From Cercophora sp. LCS_1 (Eukaryota > Ascomycota > Sordariomycetes > Sordariales > Lasiosphaeriaceae), in assembly GCA_036250225.1 (NCBI GenBank), contig JAPZLL010000014.1, forward strand, positions 372,001 to 436,000: 64,000 bases of DNA. Reading direction: 5' to 3'. The translations under genes and the position numbers were made by a program. Positions within the stretch are counted from its first letter, which is position 1. Every line of letters begins with the position of its first letter. Under the pieces are notes generated by a model. The model was not told the DNA's origin. It saw only the letters and a list, made by a program, of their open reading frames with translations, and did not search any database. Of the stretch, positions 40,671 to 52,790 are shown in pieces.

Positions 40671-42839
40671 TCATATCCCTCCGCCTCCCAAATACTGTTG
40701 TGCCACATCCTGGTCTATCCACCGTACATCGGCTTGCTGTTGGGGTATGTGCTCGAGATGCATCGATTGCGGGAAGCTCGGAACTCCTTGCGACAGCGGA
40801 GGCCCATGGTCTCCTCGGTTACTTGCCCCGTCTCGAATCTCCCGTCTTGACTTCAACTCGCCCAGCAACTCCCCCGCAATCATGTCGTAGCTCTGCATAA
40901 GATGGGACGCATCCTCCCATCGGTCTCCGTAGATCCTCAACAAAGAGCTGACTTTCTCCAACGTCCGCAGACTGCGGTCCAGATTGTCTCCGCCCTCATC
41001 ACGGTCAAACCTCTCCGGCAGAGGGGGCGGGGGTGCCACACTCGGGCCCGTCATTGGGCCTGGCATGTTGGGGCCTGCGAGCAGTGCATCCACTGCCCCG
41101 CTCAACGCAGCATGGAACTGCGTTCCCATAAAGAAAACTCTCAGGGCGTCGTGATAAGTGTAGAAGCCGGTATTCCTACCCCCTTGAACAATGTCGTACA
41201 TGCGGGCAATATACGCGATTGCGTGCTCGAAGATCAGCGTTCTCCCGTACGGCGTCAACTCTGGCGCTCGTGCACTTGGTGCAAGACAGTATACGTAGCT
41301 GTAACGCAGCTCCAGGTCTAATATGTCTCGGATGCCGGCTGGGAGATTTTTCGGGACCCCCTCGGACCACTCCCGCATGCCCAGACACATCTTCCACTTG
41401 TAGGATGTGGGATCGGGGTGTGGCTCGTGGGGGTCCGACTGGCACAGCGTCTGGTACCAACTGGACTGTAGCCGGCGAAGTTTGAACAGATGCGATGACG
41501 GGTCGGGTATTCGTGTAACACCCTGGAGCTGGCTTGGTGGATTCGGCGCCGGGAGCACCGTGGTGAGGGCATCGTCGATCAAAGAAAAGGGCCGTGTCCA
41601 AACCATGCTGATCGTCCTGCCAAGCGTGTGAGAAGTCAAGCCTTGTGGTCAAGCAGAGTGCCTACCTGTCCAAGGAATAAATACAGTAAAACAGCCGCCG
41701 GCGCTCCTCGAGTGCTTCGCCCGGCTGGGACTTGGGGAGCTCGTGGTGATAGCCAAGATCGATTGCGGCCCGGCAAGTAAAGCCGATCAGATGCCAGCTG
41801 TCGAAATGGGTGGGGTCGAGCAGGCTGTAAAGCGTGAACAGAAACAAGGCCTTGAGTTGGTTGACGTAGCCAGGCACAAGAGCGCGGTCAGCATAATCAA
41901 GAGCTCGCGCGATAAACTCCCTCCCATTTTGCGCGTGGTTATCCTCCGCATGCCGACTTTGGGCTGCAGACCCAATCGCAAGCGCCACCCAGAAAACCCA
42001 GTAATCCGCCGACTTGATCGGCCGGGTATCCTCGTAGATGTCCTCAGCAAGAACGCTCAGGTGACTAGCCGGGAAAATGGGATAGAGTGGGTGGATGTTG
42101 GTCAGGTAGAACTGGATCAGTTCCTCGGCGAGTTCCTTGAGCGGCAACAGCGTTGTCCTTGCCTGTGGGATAGGGGCATACGTCACGGCAGCTAGCACGA
42201 AGCGCGCAAATGTCATGTCAGAGGGGTCAAAATCTCTGGTGGTGGCGTTGATCGTCCTGGATGGCACATCAGCAACAATTCCGCGTGTCCGGTGGAATCT
42301 GGGACAAACATGTAGCCAAAGTCGGAGACCAGGAGCTCGACATCCTCTTGCTCCCTCTTGCGGGCAGCTTTGCGGTGGATGGCAGCTTTGATGTCCGCAT
42401 ACGAGTCCTTGCGGGTTGATTGATCTGAGGCGGAGGTGAGGGCTTCGATATCCTTTACGGCAACCGAGTCCTTTCTCAATTTGGCATACTCTAGCCTGTT
42501 CGAAAGCTTTTCGATCCTCAGCTCAAGGGCGGCCACGTAGCTGAGACAAATATTAGCTAAAGGATCGAGACGTCCCTCGCATTTTGTCAAACCTTCGTTC
42601 CTTGCCCCGAGCAAACTGGTCGTTGGCAGCGGAGCATTCGTTTGCCCGGCCCGCCTTTTCGCACGCCGTGCAGGCTGGGAGCTTGCCATCACATTTCACT
42701 TTGGCCGACCGGCCTGGGTTGACAGGTCAGTTGCAAGACAATGTACAGGCCAAGACTGTCACTTACATCGCGAGCAGGCTGAGACAGGGCGCGACACCTT
42801 GAGCAGAGGTGTGTCTGAGAAGCTGGACCCTCGGGGCAT
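40671..42839 (-). CDS. Zn2Cys6 transcription factor, five exons
   Basis: Exons 42839-42767, 42713-42593, 42540-42310, 42256-41666 and 41616-40671 give 653 aa, all junctions in frame. The zinc cluster C22-x2-C25-x6-C32-x6-C39-x2-C42-x8-C51 is formed only after intron 1, whose donor falls in the codon following Cys25-type residues, so splicing is needed for DNA binding. A helical linker (YVAALELRIEKLSNRLEYAK, about 70-90) follows, likely a dimerisation coiled coil. The fungal transcription-factor middle domain spans about 150-450, with DFGYMTINATTRDF, FYLTNIHPLYPIFPASHL, GFTCRAAIDLGYHHEL and RRRLFYCIYSLDRTISMVWTRPFS signatures; the last two span introns 3 and 4. The target pathway cannot be read. 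It is divergent from the next regulator and 3.8 kb from the cellobiohydrolase stop, so a link to cellulose use is speculation. Confidence 0.88.
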
Positions 42840-44600
42840 CTTGACTCCACAAGTGGGGATACCCACAGTCTGTCCTTCACCAGGCAACGAAGAAGCAACC
42901 AAAGCTGTTGATCTCTCGGAGGACGCTCCGGTGAGATGCGGGGCGTATCGGGGCTGATAAGCGGCTCCGTCACTCGTGCGGGGCCTTCAGATTCGGGGGA
43001 CAATCATCCACAGCTGATCCTGCGCCGGAAGCAAAGAGCGAGATGCGGGACGCGTACGTCTAGAACACCCTGACAACCTCCGATACCGTTATTTGACGTT
43101 AGATGACACGCGCTCACCTGCCGGGATGCCGTGGCTAGGCGGGAGACCACAAGATGGTAGATGTGGCAAGAACCCGACTTGAAGTTATGCGACGAGCAGC
43201 CGCCGATCGGCGGTGGGGTCGCCAAGCAGCGGGATGGGATGGATGCAAAGGGTTTCAGGGTCGGCCCGGGCCCTAGGCTTTGCGGGACTTGCGCTGAGTT
43301 CGGCGGCAAGATGCCAACAGGTTCGAGAGCAAAGTTCGATTATGTCGAGAAGGAGTTCGGGTTGAGATGGGTGTTGAGGTGAGCGGGAAGCTAGCTTGCG
43401 GCAGGTGGGGTCTGCGGCTCTCGAGATGCAGGCAGAACCTACCCTGGTGACGACCGGGTCGTAGTTCGCAGCAGCTCAATGGGGCTCCCTGCGCCTGTCT
43501 CAGACTCGACGAAATGCAGCCACAAAGCGTCTGAAAATCGGGCTTTGTTGATCTGTCGAGTACTCGCATGCAACCACATCAAAAAGCCGCCACGGCAAAG
43601 ATAGACCGAGTTCCGTAGTGGCCACGCTTGCGGTGCATCTTGAGCAGCTTGGGGCTAATGAGATGTGGAGGCCATGGCGCTGGGCGCGCTGGCGCGCACC
43701 ACGATGCGACTCGGGCTGTCAAACCCAATTGCCGGCGAGGCACCATTGGTCGCTATCGCACCGCAGGGCTTTCAACCACTCCACAAGGCAACTAGAGAAT
43801 TTACTAGCCCATCGCATGATGCCTGCATACCAGTTTTTCTTTTCCGACGAAGGCCGTGGTCTTTGGGCGCCTCGCCGCCAGTCGAAGGTGGGTGATGCTG
43901 GATGGCGGAGCGGGGTCCTCAAAACCCCGCCGTCCGCCTCACGAGCCCTGTCGAGCTGATCTCGTCAATCTGCTTGGCTCTGCCCCAAGAGGACATGAGC
44001 TGTGAAGAATGGCTTGCCGGACATTCATAGCCACCAAGCCGACGATGCCCTCCTCTGCCAGATAGACGCTAGCGCCAGCCTCGGGGGGCTCACTACCTCT
44101 TGGCTGAGGTCTTGGTTGGAGGTCTGTGGAAAGAGAAGGCAGACAAAACCCCTGTCGTTGGACCGTGCATGTTGGCTTCTTGGCTTGGGTGAGCAAATCG
44201 GGTCCCGCACCACCCCACCGAAGGTAAATGGCTCCCGCTTCGTTGAAGGGACTCGGTGGGCGGAGGAAGGCCACACTCTCGCCCTTCCTCAACCTCACCC
44301 ACACCAATCTTTGGGCCCTGAAGCTTGCTCTCGGTTCGCAATGAGAGGTTCTGGGTAACCACATCTCGCGTAAGGTATCAGTAAAACCTGCCGGTGTTGT
44401 TTGTCTCGAGGACGACGGACGCGAGAGTTGGTTGGTTGCCGGCCTCCCAGCCCAGACAATCAGGCCGTCTTGACGTCTTGATCCCCCGCCGACGGGAAGC
44501 TCCTGCGGACTGCCCTCCCCGGCGCGCGAGCGCGCGACACCCGCTGCCGCGAGAAAATAAACACACCTCGTCCGTCCATCGCAAGCTATCCGCCGGGCCC
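42840..44600. other. Shared divergent promoter region of two Zn2Cys6 genes
   Basis: 1.76 kb between two head-to-head regulators. Overlapping short frames only, none with family features. Several CGG triplets and CGG-N-CCG-like pairs occur as expected in GC-rich DNA; none is distinctive enough to call. Confidence 0.55.
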
Positions 44601-47600
44601 ATGGATGCCGCCAATGTGTTCCGTCATCATGGCTTTGCCTCGGTCATCCCACGACCCCCACAGCAACACTTCTTTGCTCAGAGGCACCCTGTTCCGCCCC
44701 TCCAGGCCCGTGATGCCGATGACGCCGACTCTCCCCACCGCATCGCGCACACCTTGACGGCTTGCTGCAGATGCCGGACGAGGAAAACCCGATGCGACCC
44801 CACGCTTCCTCGGTGTCAACCCTGCGAACGGTCCGGGTCGACGTGCGAATACTATGACACAGCCCGAAACCAAAAGATCAATCGGTCGTACGTGGTAAAC
44901 CTCCAAGAGCAAGTGCGCAAGCTCGAGGCCGAGCTGAAGCAGCTTACCGAGGACGGCAACGAGCACAACGATGGGGCGGGCCTCGTCGTGCTAAGCCAGA
45001 GCAATGAGACGCCACGGTATCTGGGCTACAGCAGCGGCATCGCCATGACAAGGCTGCTGATGGAAGAAGCGAAGCGGTATACCGAATCTCGGAGAATATC
45101 AGACCTCGTCCCCAAGGTTCGCAGTCGAAGAAACGAGCGCGCGAACAGAATGCAGAGCGTCGTGAGCACGTCGGCAAGCATCAGTGGGCCATCAGGGAGG
45201 AAGAAAAGTTACCCGATGATCAGCGAACATCCCGCCCAGGAACTTCCAAAAGATGAGATGACCGACCGTCTAGTAGAGATTTATATTCAGAGAGGTAGGA
45301 CTACTTCAACTGTTTAGGCTTCCGTATGGGAGAATGTTTGGGCTGATGTTGGTGGCTAGGTCAATTGTTCACCCCAACCCTCCACGAACCAACCCTCCTC
45401 GCAGACGTCGAGGCTGTACGCGCCGGTGACAAGGACCCATACAAAAACTTTGTCGTTCGCATGGTAACCGCGATTGCCCTCGGAAAACTTGGGCTCCAGT
45501 ATGCTGGCCTTGCAGATGGGTACTACAAATGGGCTCTTCAGCTTTTCGAAGACGTCGTCCGTCCGAGGGATCTCAAGACGCTACAGTGCCTCATCCTTAT
45601 CAGCCAGTACTCATTGCTGACGCCAACGGCAACGGCTGTCTACTACATCATCGGCTATGCAACCAGAATATGCCTAGAGATGGGGCTGACGGAGGAGAAG
45701 ACCATTGGTTTGGGCATATCCGATCCCAAGACCCTCGACATGAGAAGACGGATCGCTTGGATTGCCGCCACCAACGAGTATGGCCTGGCCCACATAATGG
45801 GGAGGCCAAATGGGTTCGGAAAGACGGATGATGCCATCGACCTCAACTTCTTCGACACGTCCGAGGACAAAAACATCACGTCGGAGGGTATCTTGCCAGG
45901 GCCGGTTTCCGAAAGGAAAGTGTTGGCAATACATTTCTGCAAGATGCGACTGCTCCAAGCCGAGATACGCAGAGTCTTGTACGAGAAGAAGCGGAACGAA
46001 CCGAGTAGCGAGAACCATCCGTGGTTCGCACAGATGATGCAAAAGGCCGACGACTGGCTCGCCTCGGCACCAGAGAAGCCCGAGTGGGCCCGGTATTGGT
46101 ATGTCATGTCAACATCCGTCAGACGTGTTGTCTAACCCTCTACCAGGTTCAAGGGACGCTATTACAGCATGATCGTCATGATGTACCGCCCAAACCCCCA
46201 GGTTCCAAAGCCAAGCAGTGCGTCTGCTCTCAAGTGTTTTGACGCCGGAAGCTTCATTATCGAGCTGTCGAGCATGCAGGTTCGAAAGGGCGCAATTGAT
46301 TTTACGTGGGTGTTTCTATTGACCATCTACCTGTCGCTCAATGCCTTGCTGTGGGCTGTGTCTTATCCCGAAGTCCGGGCGCGACATCCTCGGGAGAAGC
46401 TCGAAGAGCTGGTCGACCTTGCCATTGACATTATCCGCCAGTGCTCCGAGCGCTGGCCAGGGTCTGAAAACGCCGAAGAACTGTACACGGTGCTGGCCAA
46501 GGCAAGTTTGCAGAGCTACGAGATGAAAGAAGAGTCCCCCGCCCCGCCAAGTGACTCCGACGGTTCCTTCAGCACGCCTCGGTCTCTCACTGACCCAAGC
46601 TCACCCGACTCCGGTTCAATCACAACCGTCTCTTCGTCCCAGCAAGCGCAATCCCAAGAGTCCATCATTTTCAACAGCCAGCCTTTTGGCTACATGTTTG
46701 GTTCAACAGCTGAGGACTTGTCGAGCCAGTTCCCCTTTGATGGAGGGCCCACCCATTTCTCGGGCCAGCCTTCGTTCCGATCTAACTCGATCTTTCACAA
46801 CCCGGGCACGGATGAGTTCGGCCGGAGGCCATCTTACTTCCCTCCGGATTATCCTCAATTCCATGATACCCCTCTGTCAGATCATACCGATGATACAACG
46901 CCTCCAGGGACGGCCTCGTCCCAACACGGTCTCACGACGCCGACGGCCACACCAATGGCCGTCAATGCGCTGCCAACACCTCCTGAATCCCTCGCGCCCC
47001 CTCCTTCGGACCGCATCAGCCACAGCCTTTCGCCCCAGCTCGCAGAGAGTGGGCTGAAGACAGCAAGCCCGACGCCGACGCCGACAATGTCGCACGCGAG
47101 TCCCGTGCCCCTGCCACTCCAAACCAGTCCCATGCCGCCACCGACCATGAAGTTTGAAACTCCAGGTTTCTCTCACTCGATGAAACCACCGCCAGGGATG
47201 CCACCACCACGATCCACAGCATTCACGATCCCGCCCCCTCCACAGCAAAACGCCCAACAACGACACCTTCCAACCATGGCTATGCATAACTGGCACAACC
47301 CTCCCCCGCCGCTCATTTCACCGCATAACTTCTCCAACAACTTTAATACCAACCTTTGGGGAGAGAGGGCTGCCAACACGACTCCATTCACTGCGGTCGG
47401 CATGAACAATGCTGACGGATACACTATTGGGGGCCGTGAAAACGCCGGGTTGGGTCTCGACGATGAGTTCGGCATGTTCCCTGCCTTCCCGGGCGAGTAT
47501 CGGTATTCGCAGCAGCGGCATGGCAGCCTGAGCCAGGACCAACAGATGGAGCTGCTGAGCGTGCTCGAGACGGAGGGCATGAACGACATTGACAGCCTCC

Positions 47601-47656
47601 TGTCAGCAGGTATGGGGATTGGAGGACCTATTGATGGCGGGTTGAGGTGGAGTTAA
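44601..47656 (+). CDS. Large Zn2Cys6 transcription factor with Pro/Ser/Gln-rich C-terminus
   Basis: Exons 44601-45294, 45360-46098 and 46147-47656, 980 aa; both introns (65 and 48 nt) keep frame and close conserved stretches (IYIQRG-QLFTPTLHEPT and WARYW-FKGRYYSMIVMMYRP). The zinc cluster is C55-x2-C58-x6-C65-x6-C72-x2-C75-x6-C82, followed by the basic linker and coiled coil (INRSYVVNLQEQVRKLEAEL, 103-122). This resembles the PPR1/Stb5-like subgroup. The middle regulatory domain spans about 230-620 with FTPTLHEPTLLADVEAV and GYATRICLEMGLTEE. The last 350 residues are Pro/Ser/Thr-rich with poly-proline patches and an acidic end (LLSVLETEGMNDIDSLLSAG), a plausible activation domain. Start chosen at ATG 44601 because the upstream open sequence is leader-like. 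Targets unknown. Confidence 0.9.
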
Positions 47657-47932
47657 GTTGCAGTCTGCTTTGGAATGCTTGGTGTTCTGGATTATTCAGG
47701 TCGAAAAGCATCTGCGTTGCACGTGGTTGGATCACTTTCTGTAGGATGTGAGGGAAGCTATAGATCTGTCGGTGGAATTGAACCTTGATTCCTATTTGAT
47801 CGCTCTTGTTCACTGCGCCAAGTCTCGACACCATGAGCGACGGGCATGATTAGGCTAGCCAATAATGGCTTCAAGGCTGATACATACAAGCTACCTTATA
47901 TACATTACCCATACCCAGCGAACGGCTGTTGC

Positions 47933-50560
47933 TCAGGGAAGCCTGTCCTCCGAGGCGCAGTTGGCCTCGGCGCCGCTTTTGCTACCTGCCGCCAGTGTGG
48001 AAGGCGCCCCGGCGCGTCTCTTAACAGGTTTCTTCTTCCTTCTCTTGCCGCCTTCGAGGCTACTCACCCCAGCATTCGCGGGGGCTTCGTTGACCCATCG
48101 GGACACGGCCATGGCACGGTCCGTCATGATGGGATACGCATCGTCGGGATTCCATCGACGATGGGCAGACGGGCGCGGGGTTGCGCCGTTTCCATTAGAA
48201 GTAGAGCCGTTAGCGCGGCTGGGGGCCTTGCCATTGCCGACGGTGGAATCAGCCGAGCCCTCAGAAGCACTAGTCGGGTCCTCTGGTGATGCGGTGCCCG
48301 ATCTCGGGGCCTCGATTGCCTTTTGGGAACCGCCTCCGGCCTTCTGGCCGAGCTGATTATCCAGGGCGTGAACAGCGTTGTCTAAATGATAATCCCGCTC
48401 GGCGCGAAGTTGTCGCGCCCTCACCGCCTGTCGGAACGACTCCTCGTCGCCCACGCGATCATCACCTAGTGCCTCGAGGATGGCTTGCTGGCGGAAGCGC
48501 TCCTTCCTTTGCTCCTCCGTTTCGGTTGTAAGACCAGCCGAACGAACGCGAGGCATACTTACAAGCGCCGAGTCGGGACCGGAAATGGTGTCACTCCCAA
48601 GGGATGAAAGTGCTTTCTTCTGCTTGTTGCCCGGGAAAGGCTCTTCAAGAGAAACCGGCGCCGGGCCATCACCATCCTCGTCGAAATGGATCATCGGAAG
48701 AGGCGCCGGGGCACACAGGTCGTCCCACGACTGTGCCAACTGAATCCAGTTGCCACTGGCCCGCAAGATCTCAACCCAGTCGGCGCGCGCCGGGGAACGA
48801 CTAGTTTGGAAGATCGGGTATCCGTCCGCGAGCCGGGCAAGTCGAGCCACCATATGAGCATGGCGCTGCAGCTCCTTAGCTGACGTTTGAATCAAGCAGT
48901 GGCACAACAAGAGAGCATGCAAAGCGTCCTGGAGGAGGGGATGAAAGGTTAGGGTCTCTGTGGTTGTCCGAGCTGGGCCCGGAGATATCGACTGTTCAGA
49001 TCGAGCAATGAGTTCCGTGCTCGGGTATGGGGGCAGGTCTGAGGGAGGGGTGGCCGTAAACAACTCAGAGAGAACATAGATGCGGTGACCGCCCGGGGAA
49101 GAACCATCGCCAATGGCAGGAGACTCGGGTCCTATCGAATAACCATGAGTTCGGATGGGCCTTATGCCATGCATCGTGTATCCCATCTTGAGAGAGAAAT
49201 CCTGTGCAATCGAGACTGGTAAGTCAGGGGTGTACTCAAAATGCGAGAGGTACGCGGTATAGTCCCGCAATGCGCGCTTCGCATGTGTCCTGACATTCTT
49301 CTGCGCCTGTTCGGTAGCAGCGGAAGAGCCAGCACCAGCCCCAAACTCCGACGTCCCAGAGCTTGTAGAACGATCATCGCCGGCAGTTGGAGGGGGGAAT
49401 GCGCGGTCAACGTGCTGACAGGCGATGGAGAGATGGGCGCCAGCTCGCTGAAAGAGCAATTGTATCTCCAAACTGTTGGGTTGATTCTCGTCTTTCACCC
49501 GAAGATCTTCCTGTCGCCGACTGGACGACTGGGGTCCCATCTCTGGATCCTGCAGAGACATCTTTGGGGCAGTATAAGCTGGCCGATACAAGCGGTGAAC
49601 CCGCAACGCTTCCGTGAGATCAGCAACCGCGCCGTCAAAGTCCCCCTTAAACAGGCGAACAGTAGCGCGTGTTCTCAAGGGTTCCCCATCGCTGTGCCTG
49701 GCAGTGATGATCTCGTTCAGCGCTTTAAAGTCGGTGCTCTCGGCCAACTGCCGGCTGGGTATCTTCTCGTGGAAAAAGTGGACGTATTCAGCATCAGGAT
49801 CATGCTCATTTCTTTGAAGCACATGCGATGCAACCTCTTCCAGCGCAGATGCGCTTTGCATTGTTGCTACACTGCAAGCAATCTCGTCCAACCGGTATGC
49901 CCTAGCCAGCTTCTGGGTCGCTTGTTCCCTCATCCGATATTTTCTTTCGCGGCTCAGCTTAGTCTGCGACCCCGGTGCGAGTGTGCTACCCAACCCAAGG
50001 GCAAGCGCTTGCTGAGGAGTGTTGGGCATGGTGTTCACCGAGGCTACACCAGAAGCAGCCCGGACAGCGAGGTTGGTAGAATCGTCGACGAGCCTTCGGA
50101 TCTTGACCATGTCGTAGAAGACAGCAGGGTCCATTGGTCGGGGTCGCGGGGTGTAGTAGTTGATATTTGCCATCGTCTCGAGGATCTCGGGGGGCAGTTG
50201 AAGCCATGGGCCGTGAAAGGAAGAGATATACTTCCAATGCCTACCCAGAGGTCAGGTCAGTTCGCCGAGGAGGGGCATTGTGCGCGAAGTCTGCGATGCG
50301 GGGTGTGCCGAGAGAGTGACGAGACGAATACGAAGAAACAGCATTGCGAAAACAGACATGACATACTTGTTTCTGCATATTATGAGGGCGGGTGCCAGAT
50401 GCTGCTGGGGAGGGGCTTTAGTCTTTCCCGACTTATTCGTCATCGTGGTGGTGGCGGGAACCAGCAGCTGGGCCGGGGACGCTGCGCTTGCTGCGGGTGC
50501 ATCGCCATTGGCGGCAGGAGCCTTGTCCTTTGCGGACGACTGCTTTTCCTTGACCATCAT
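47933..50560 (-). CDS. Conserved fungal protein of unknown function, possibly TPR-like
   Basis: Exons 50560-50367 and 50240-47933, 833 aa; the intron (126 nt, GTATGT donor, GTAG acceptor) restores CRNKHWKYISSFHGPW across the joint, a highly conserved-looking stretch followed by LQLPPEILETMANINYYTPR. The N-terminal 55 residues are Ala/Lys-rich and low complexity. The middle has alternating helices with repeat-like spacing (ALEEVASHVLQRNEHDP, RTRATVRLFKGDFDGAVADL) that suggests TPR repeats, and HIS/ARG-rich loops. The C-terminus is disordered and ends in a basic patch (GGKRRKKKPVKRRAG) that could be a nuclear signal. I do not recognise the protein by name. A perfect donor-like GTAAGT occurs in frame at 48562 (see findings). 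Confidence 0.8.
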
Positions 50561-51323
50561 GAACCCAATTGCCAAAAGTGCCGGCAATGAACGGACTCGA
50601 GAAGCAAGGAACCGGTGTCGAAGAGACAAAGGGTGCGGGTGGACCGGGGTCGAGGTAAGGAACGTCCAGGGCGGTTGTGCCGCGCAAAAGAATGACTTTG
50701 GCGAGGGGAGTTGTCGGCCTAAGGTTGGAAGACGGCTTGGTGCCAGAGACCTTGGGATGATTCGCCCACGGCCAGGGAATGCCGTTGAAGGCGCGATGGA
50801 GTGCGATCCATTTTCTCTTCGCCAATTTCCTTTCGTCGCGTTCAGTCGGTCGCACCTGCACAAGGTTTTCGGCAAAGTGAAAAGCAGATCACATGCGCAG
50901 TCACGTGAGTACCTTGTTCTCAACCACCATCAAAAGGATCGGCCTCGGCATTGCTCTGACTAGAAGATTATTTTCCAAAGTACCAAAGGTTCTCTATTCC
51001 TTAGCACTCATTCTCGGATATTACCGATCAAGACAAGGCCCATGACTCTGAGTGTCACCCACCGTCCCGGGTCCAGTTACCACCCGTGAAACCCTTTGGA
51101 GAGTATTTCTGGTCCTTTAGAAATCCATCGCTCGTCTCATATACAATTCTATCAATCCCTAAAAGAGCTCGCTCCAACCGACACCCATCTCGCCAACTCC
51201 TCCCACAGCCGAATTTAGTCCCAAGACAACAATCCAATCAAGTCCTCCATCCCTCCCAACATAAAACCTTTCCAACAGTCCTGCAGCCGTACCATCACCA
51301 ACGTTATAACAACCAAAAAAGCA
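50561..51323. other. Intergenic region
   Basis: About 0.76 kb upstream of the conserved 833-aa gene (minus), also containing the 3' flank of the next gene. The long plus and minus frames are not coding-like. No gene recognised. Confidence 0.55.
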
Positions 51324-52124
51324 TTAAATAACCGCCGCACCCTCTACACCAACCGGCCCCGCAGTAACAGCAACCCCATCCCCCTCCTCAAAGACAGTCA
51401 CAGTCCTCGTCATCGTGCTCGTAACCGTCATCGTCGATGTCGAAACAGGCGGCTCAACCAACACCTCGGTCGTAATCGTTTTGTAAACCGTCACACTAAC
51501 CATCTCAGCCTGCTCTTCCACAGGTGCAGCAACCGCAACCAAGACAACTCGCATCGCCGCCTCCTCTGAAGAAAACTCAAACACCGGCGCCCGATGCAAC
51601 AGTCTAGAGCACGCCAACCGGAGCATCTGGGTGGGTTGACCGAGCCATGGTAACGGACGTGGTTTGTAGTGCGCCCAGTAGCGATTACAGATTGCGACGT
51701 GGCCACTGTCTTGAGCGTGGATATGGTGACGGGGGTTGACAAGTGGCTGGCTGGAGGTGTCGGATATTGATGAATCGCCGAGATCATCAAGAGTTGTTGG
51801 CTCGGTGAGGAAACCCGTGGATGTCGTTGTCAGCGTGGATGTGATTGTCGTTGTTGCAGTGTCGCTTGCGGCGGCAGGGAGAGATGTGGCGACTTGGATA
51901 AGCTGGACGCGTGTTCGTTGCTCGGCTGGGTTGACGAGAAAGGAGGAGCAAAAGGGGACGGCCATGAGCCAGTCTACGTTAGCTTCTTCGCGGTAACGGA
52001 TCAGTTTGAGGAGACAGCCGTCGTCACATGGTGTGTTGCTAAGTGATGGGATTGGATCAAGGGCTGCGAGTGCTGCTCTGGCGCCGACGAGGAGAGTTGG
52101 GAGGATGAGTGATGATAGTGTCAT
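51324..52124 (-). CDS. Small secreted-type protein, Thr/Ser-rich, unknown function
   Basis: Intronless frame of 266 aa. Residues 1 to about 20 form a signal peptide (MTLSSLILPTLLVGARAALA). A short cysteine pair region (CDDGCLLKLIRYREE, then VPFCSSF) resembles the N-terminal modules of many fungal secreted S/T-rich proteins. A Thr-rich stretch (TATTTITSTLTTTSTG) follows, and the C-terminus is again T/V-rich (TSTMTVTSTMTRTVTVF). The middle (about residues 125-205) has no S/T richness in this frame, while another minus frame does (TPVTISTLKTVATSQSVIAT near 51700), so a frameshift pair or an unseen intron is possible. Function unknown; no GPI signal obvious. Confidence 0.45.
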   Translation of the reverse strand: MTLSSLILPTLLVGARAALAALDPIPSLSNTPCDDGCLLKLIRYREEANVDWLMAVPFCSSFLVNPAEQRTRVQLIQVATSLPAAASDTATTTITSTLTTTSTGFLTEPTTLDDLGDSSISDTSSQPLVNPRHHIHAQDSGHVAICNRYWAHYKPRPLPWLGQPTQMLRLACSRLLHRAPVFEFSSEEAAMRVVLVAVAAPVEEQAEMVSVTVYKTITTEVLVEPPVSTSTMTVTSTMTRTVTVFEEGDGVAVTAGPVGVEGAAVI

Positions 52125-52790
52125 TTTTGCTCACGACGAAGAGGATTATTTGGTGTCAAGGTGGGAGAAGTCAGACACAAAGAAAGGAGAAGCGCATAGC
52201 GTTCAATTAAATAGATGATGCAGGCGAGGGGTGACGCGATGGAATGTCAGGATCTCGACGCGGTCTGAGACAATCCATCCACCATCCCGATTCCACCGCC
52301 ACGGGATGTCTTCGCGTTAGCCATGCGGAGGTATTTGATCCCCGCCACGGAGAACATGACGGTAGTGAAAAGAACATGGCTTGGGTGGTTGGCGTCAACA
52401 GCGACATTTCTGACATCCCTTAACCACCCAGATTCCACAGGCAAGGCTATAAACAGACCGAGCCTCACGTCCACCATCACAAGTTGTAGTAAAAGACGTA
52501 TCCGAAACTTGGACCCTATCTCCTGCAGCGCATAGAACAACGCGTCGTTTCACCCCTCAAGTGGGGGGGAAAACCATGAACAAACTTCAACGATGCAAGT
52601 AGACACAATTAAACCGCAGGGGTTGAGGGGGGCTGGAAGCCGTAAATATGTTCACTTCAAATTCAAATTTGTTCACGAAAACGACAGCAACCAAACTGTT
52701 GCATCTTCAATCTGTGATGCTTAGAATCCCGATACTGGGAGTGACGCGAGTTGGCTAAACAAGCGACACGGGTGGAGAACGTATGATGTG
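52125..52790. other. Intergenic region
   Basis: About 0.67 kb. A minus frame (52247-52540) has a mildly hydrophobic composition but no ATG at its start and no family. No gene supported. Confidence 0.5.

Noticed and set aside
49241..50590. 449-codon plus frame over the conserved 833-aa gene
   Set aside because: Antisense shadow; spans the intron of the real gene and has no coding-like pattern.
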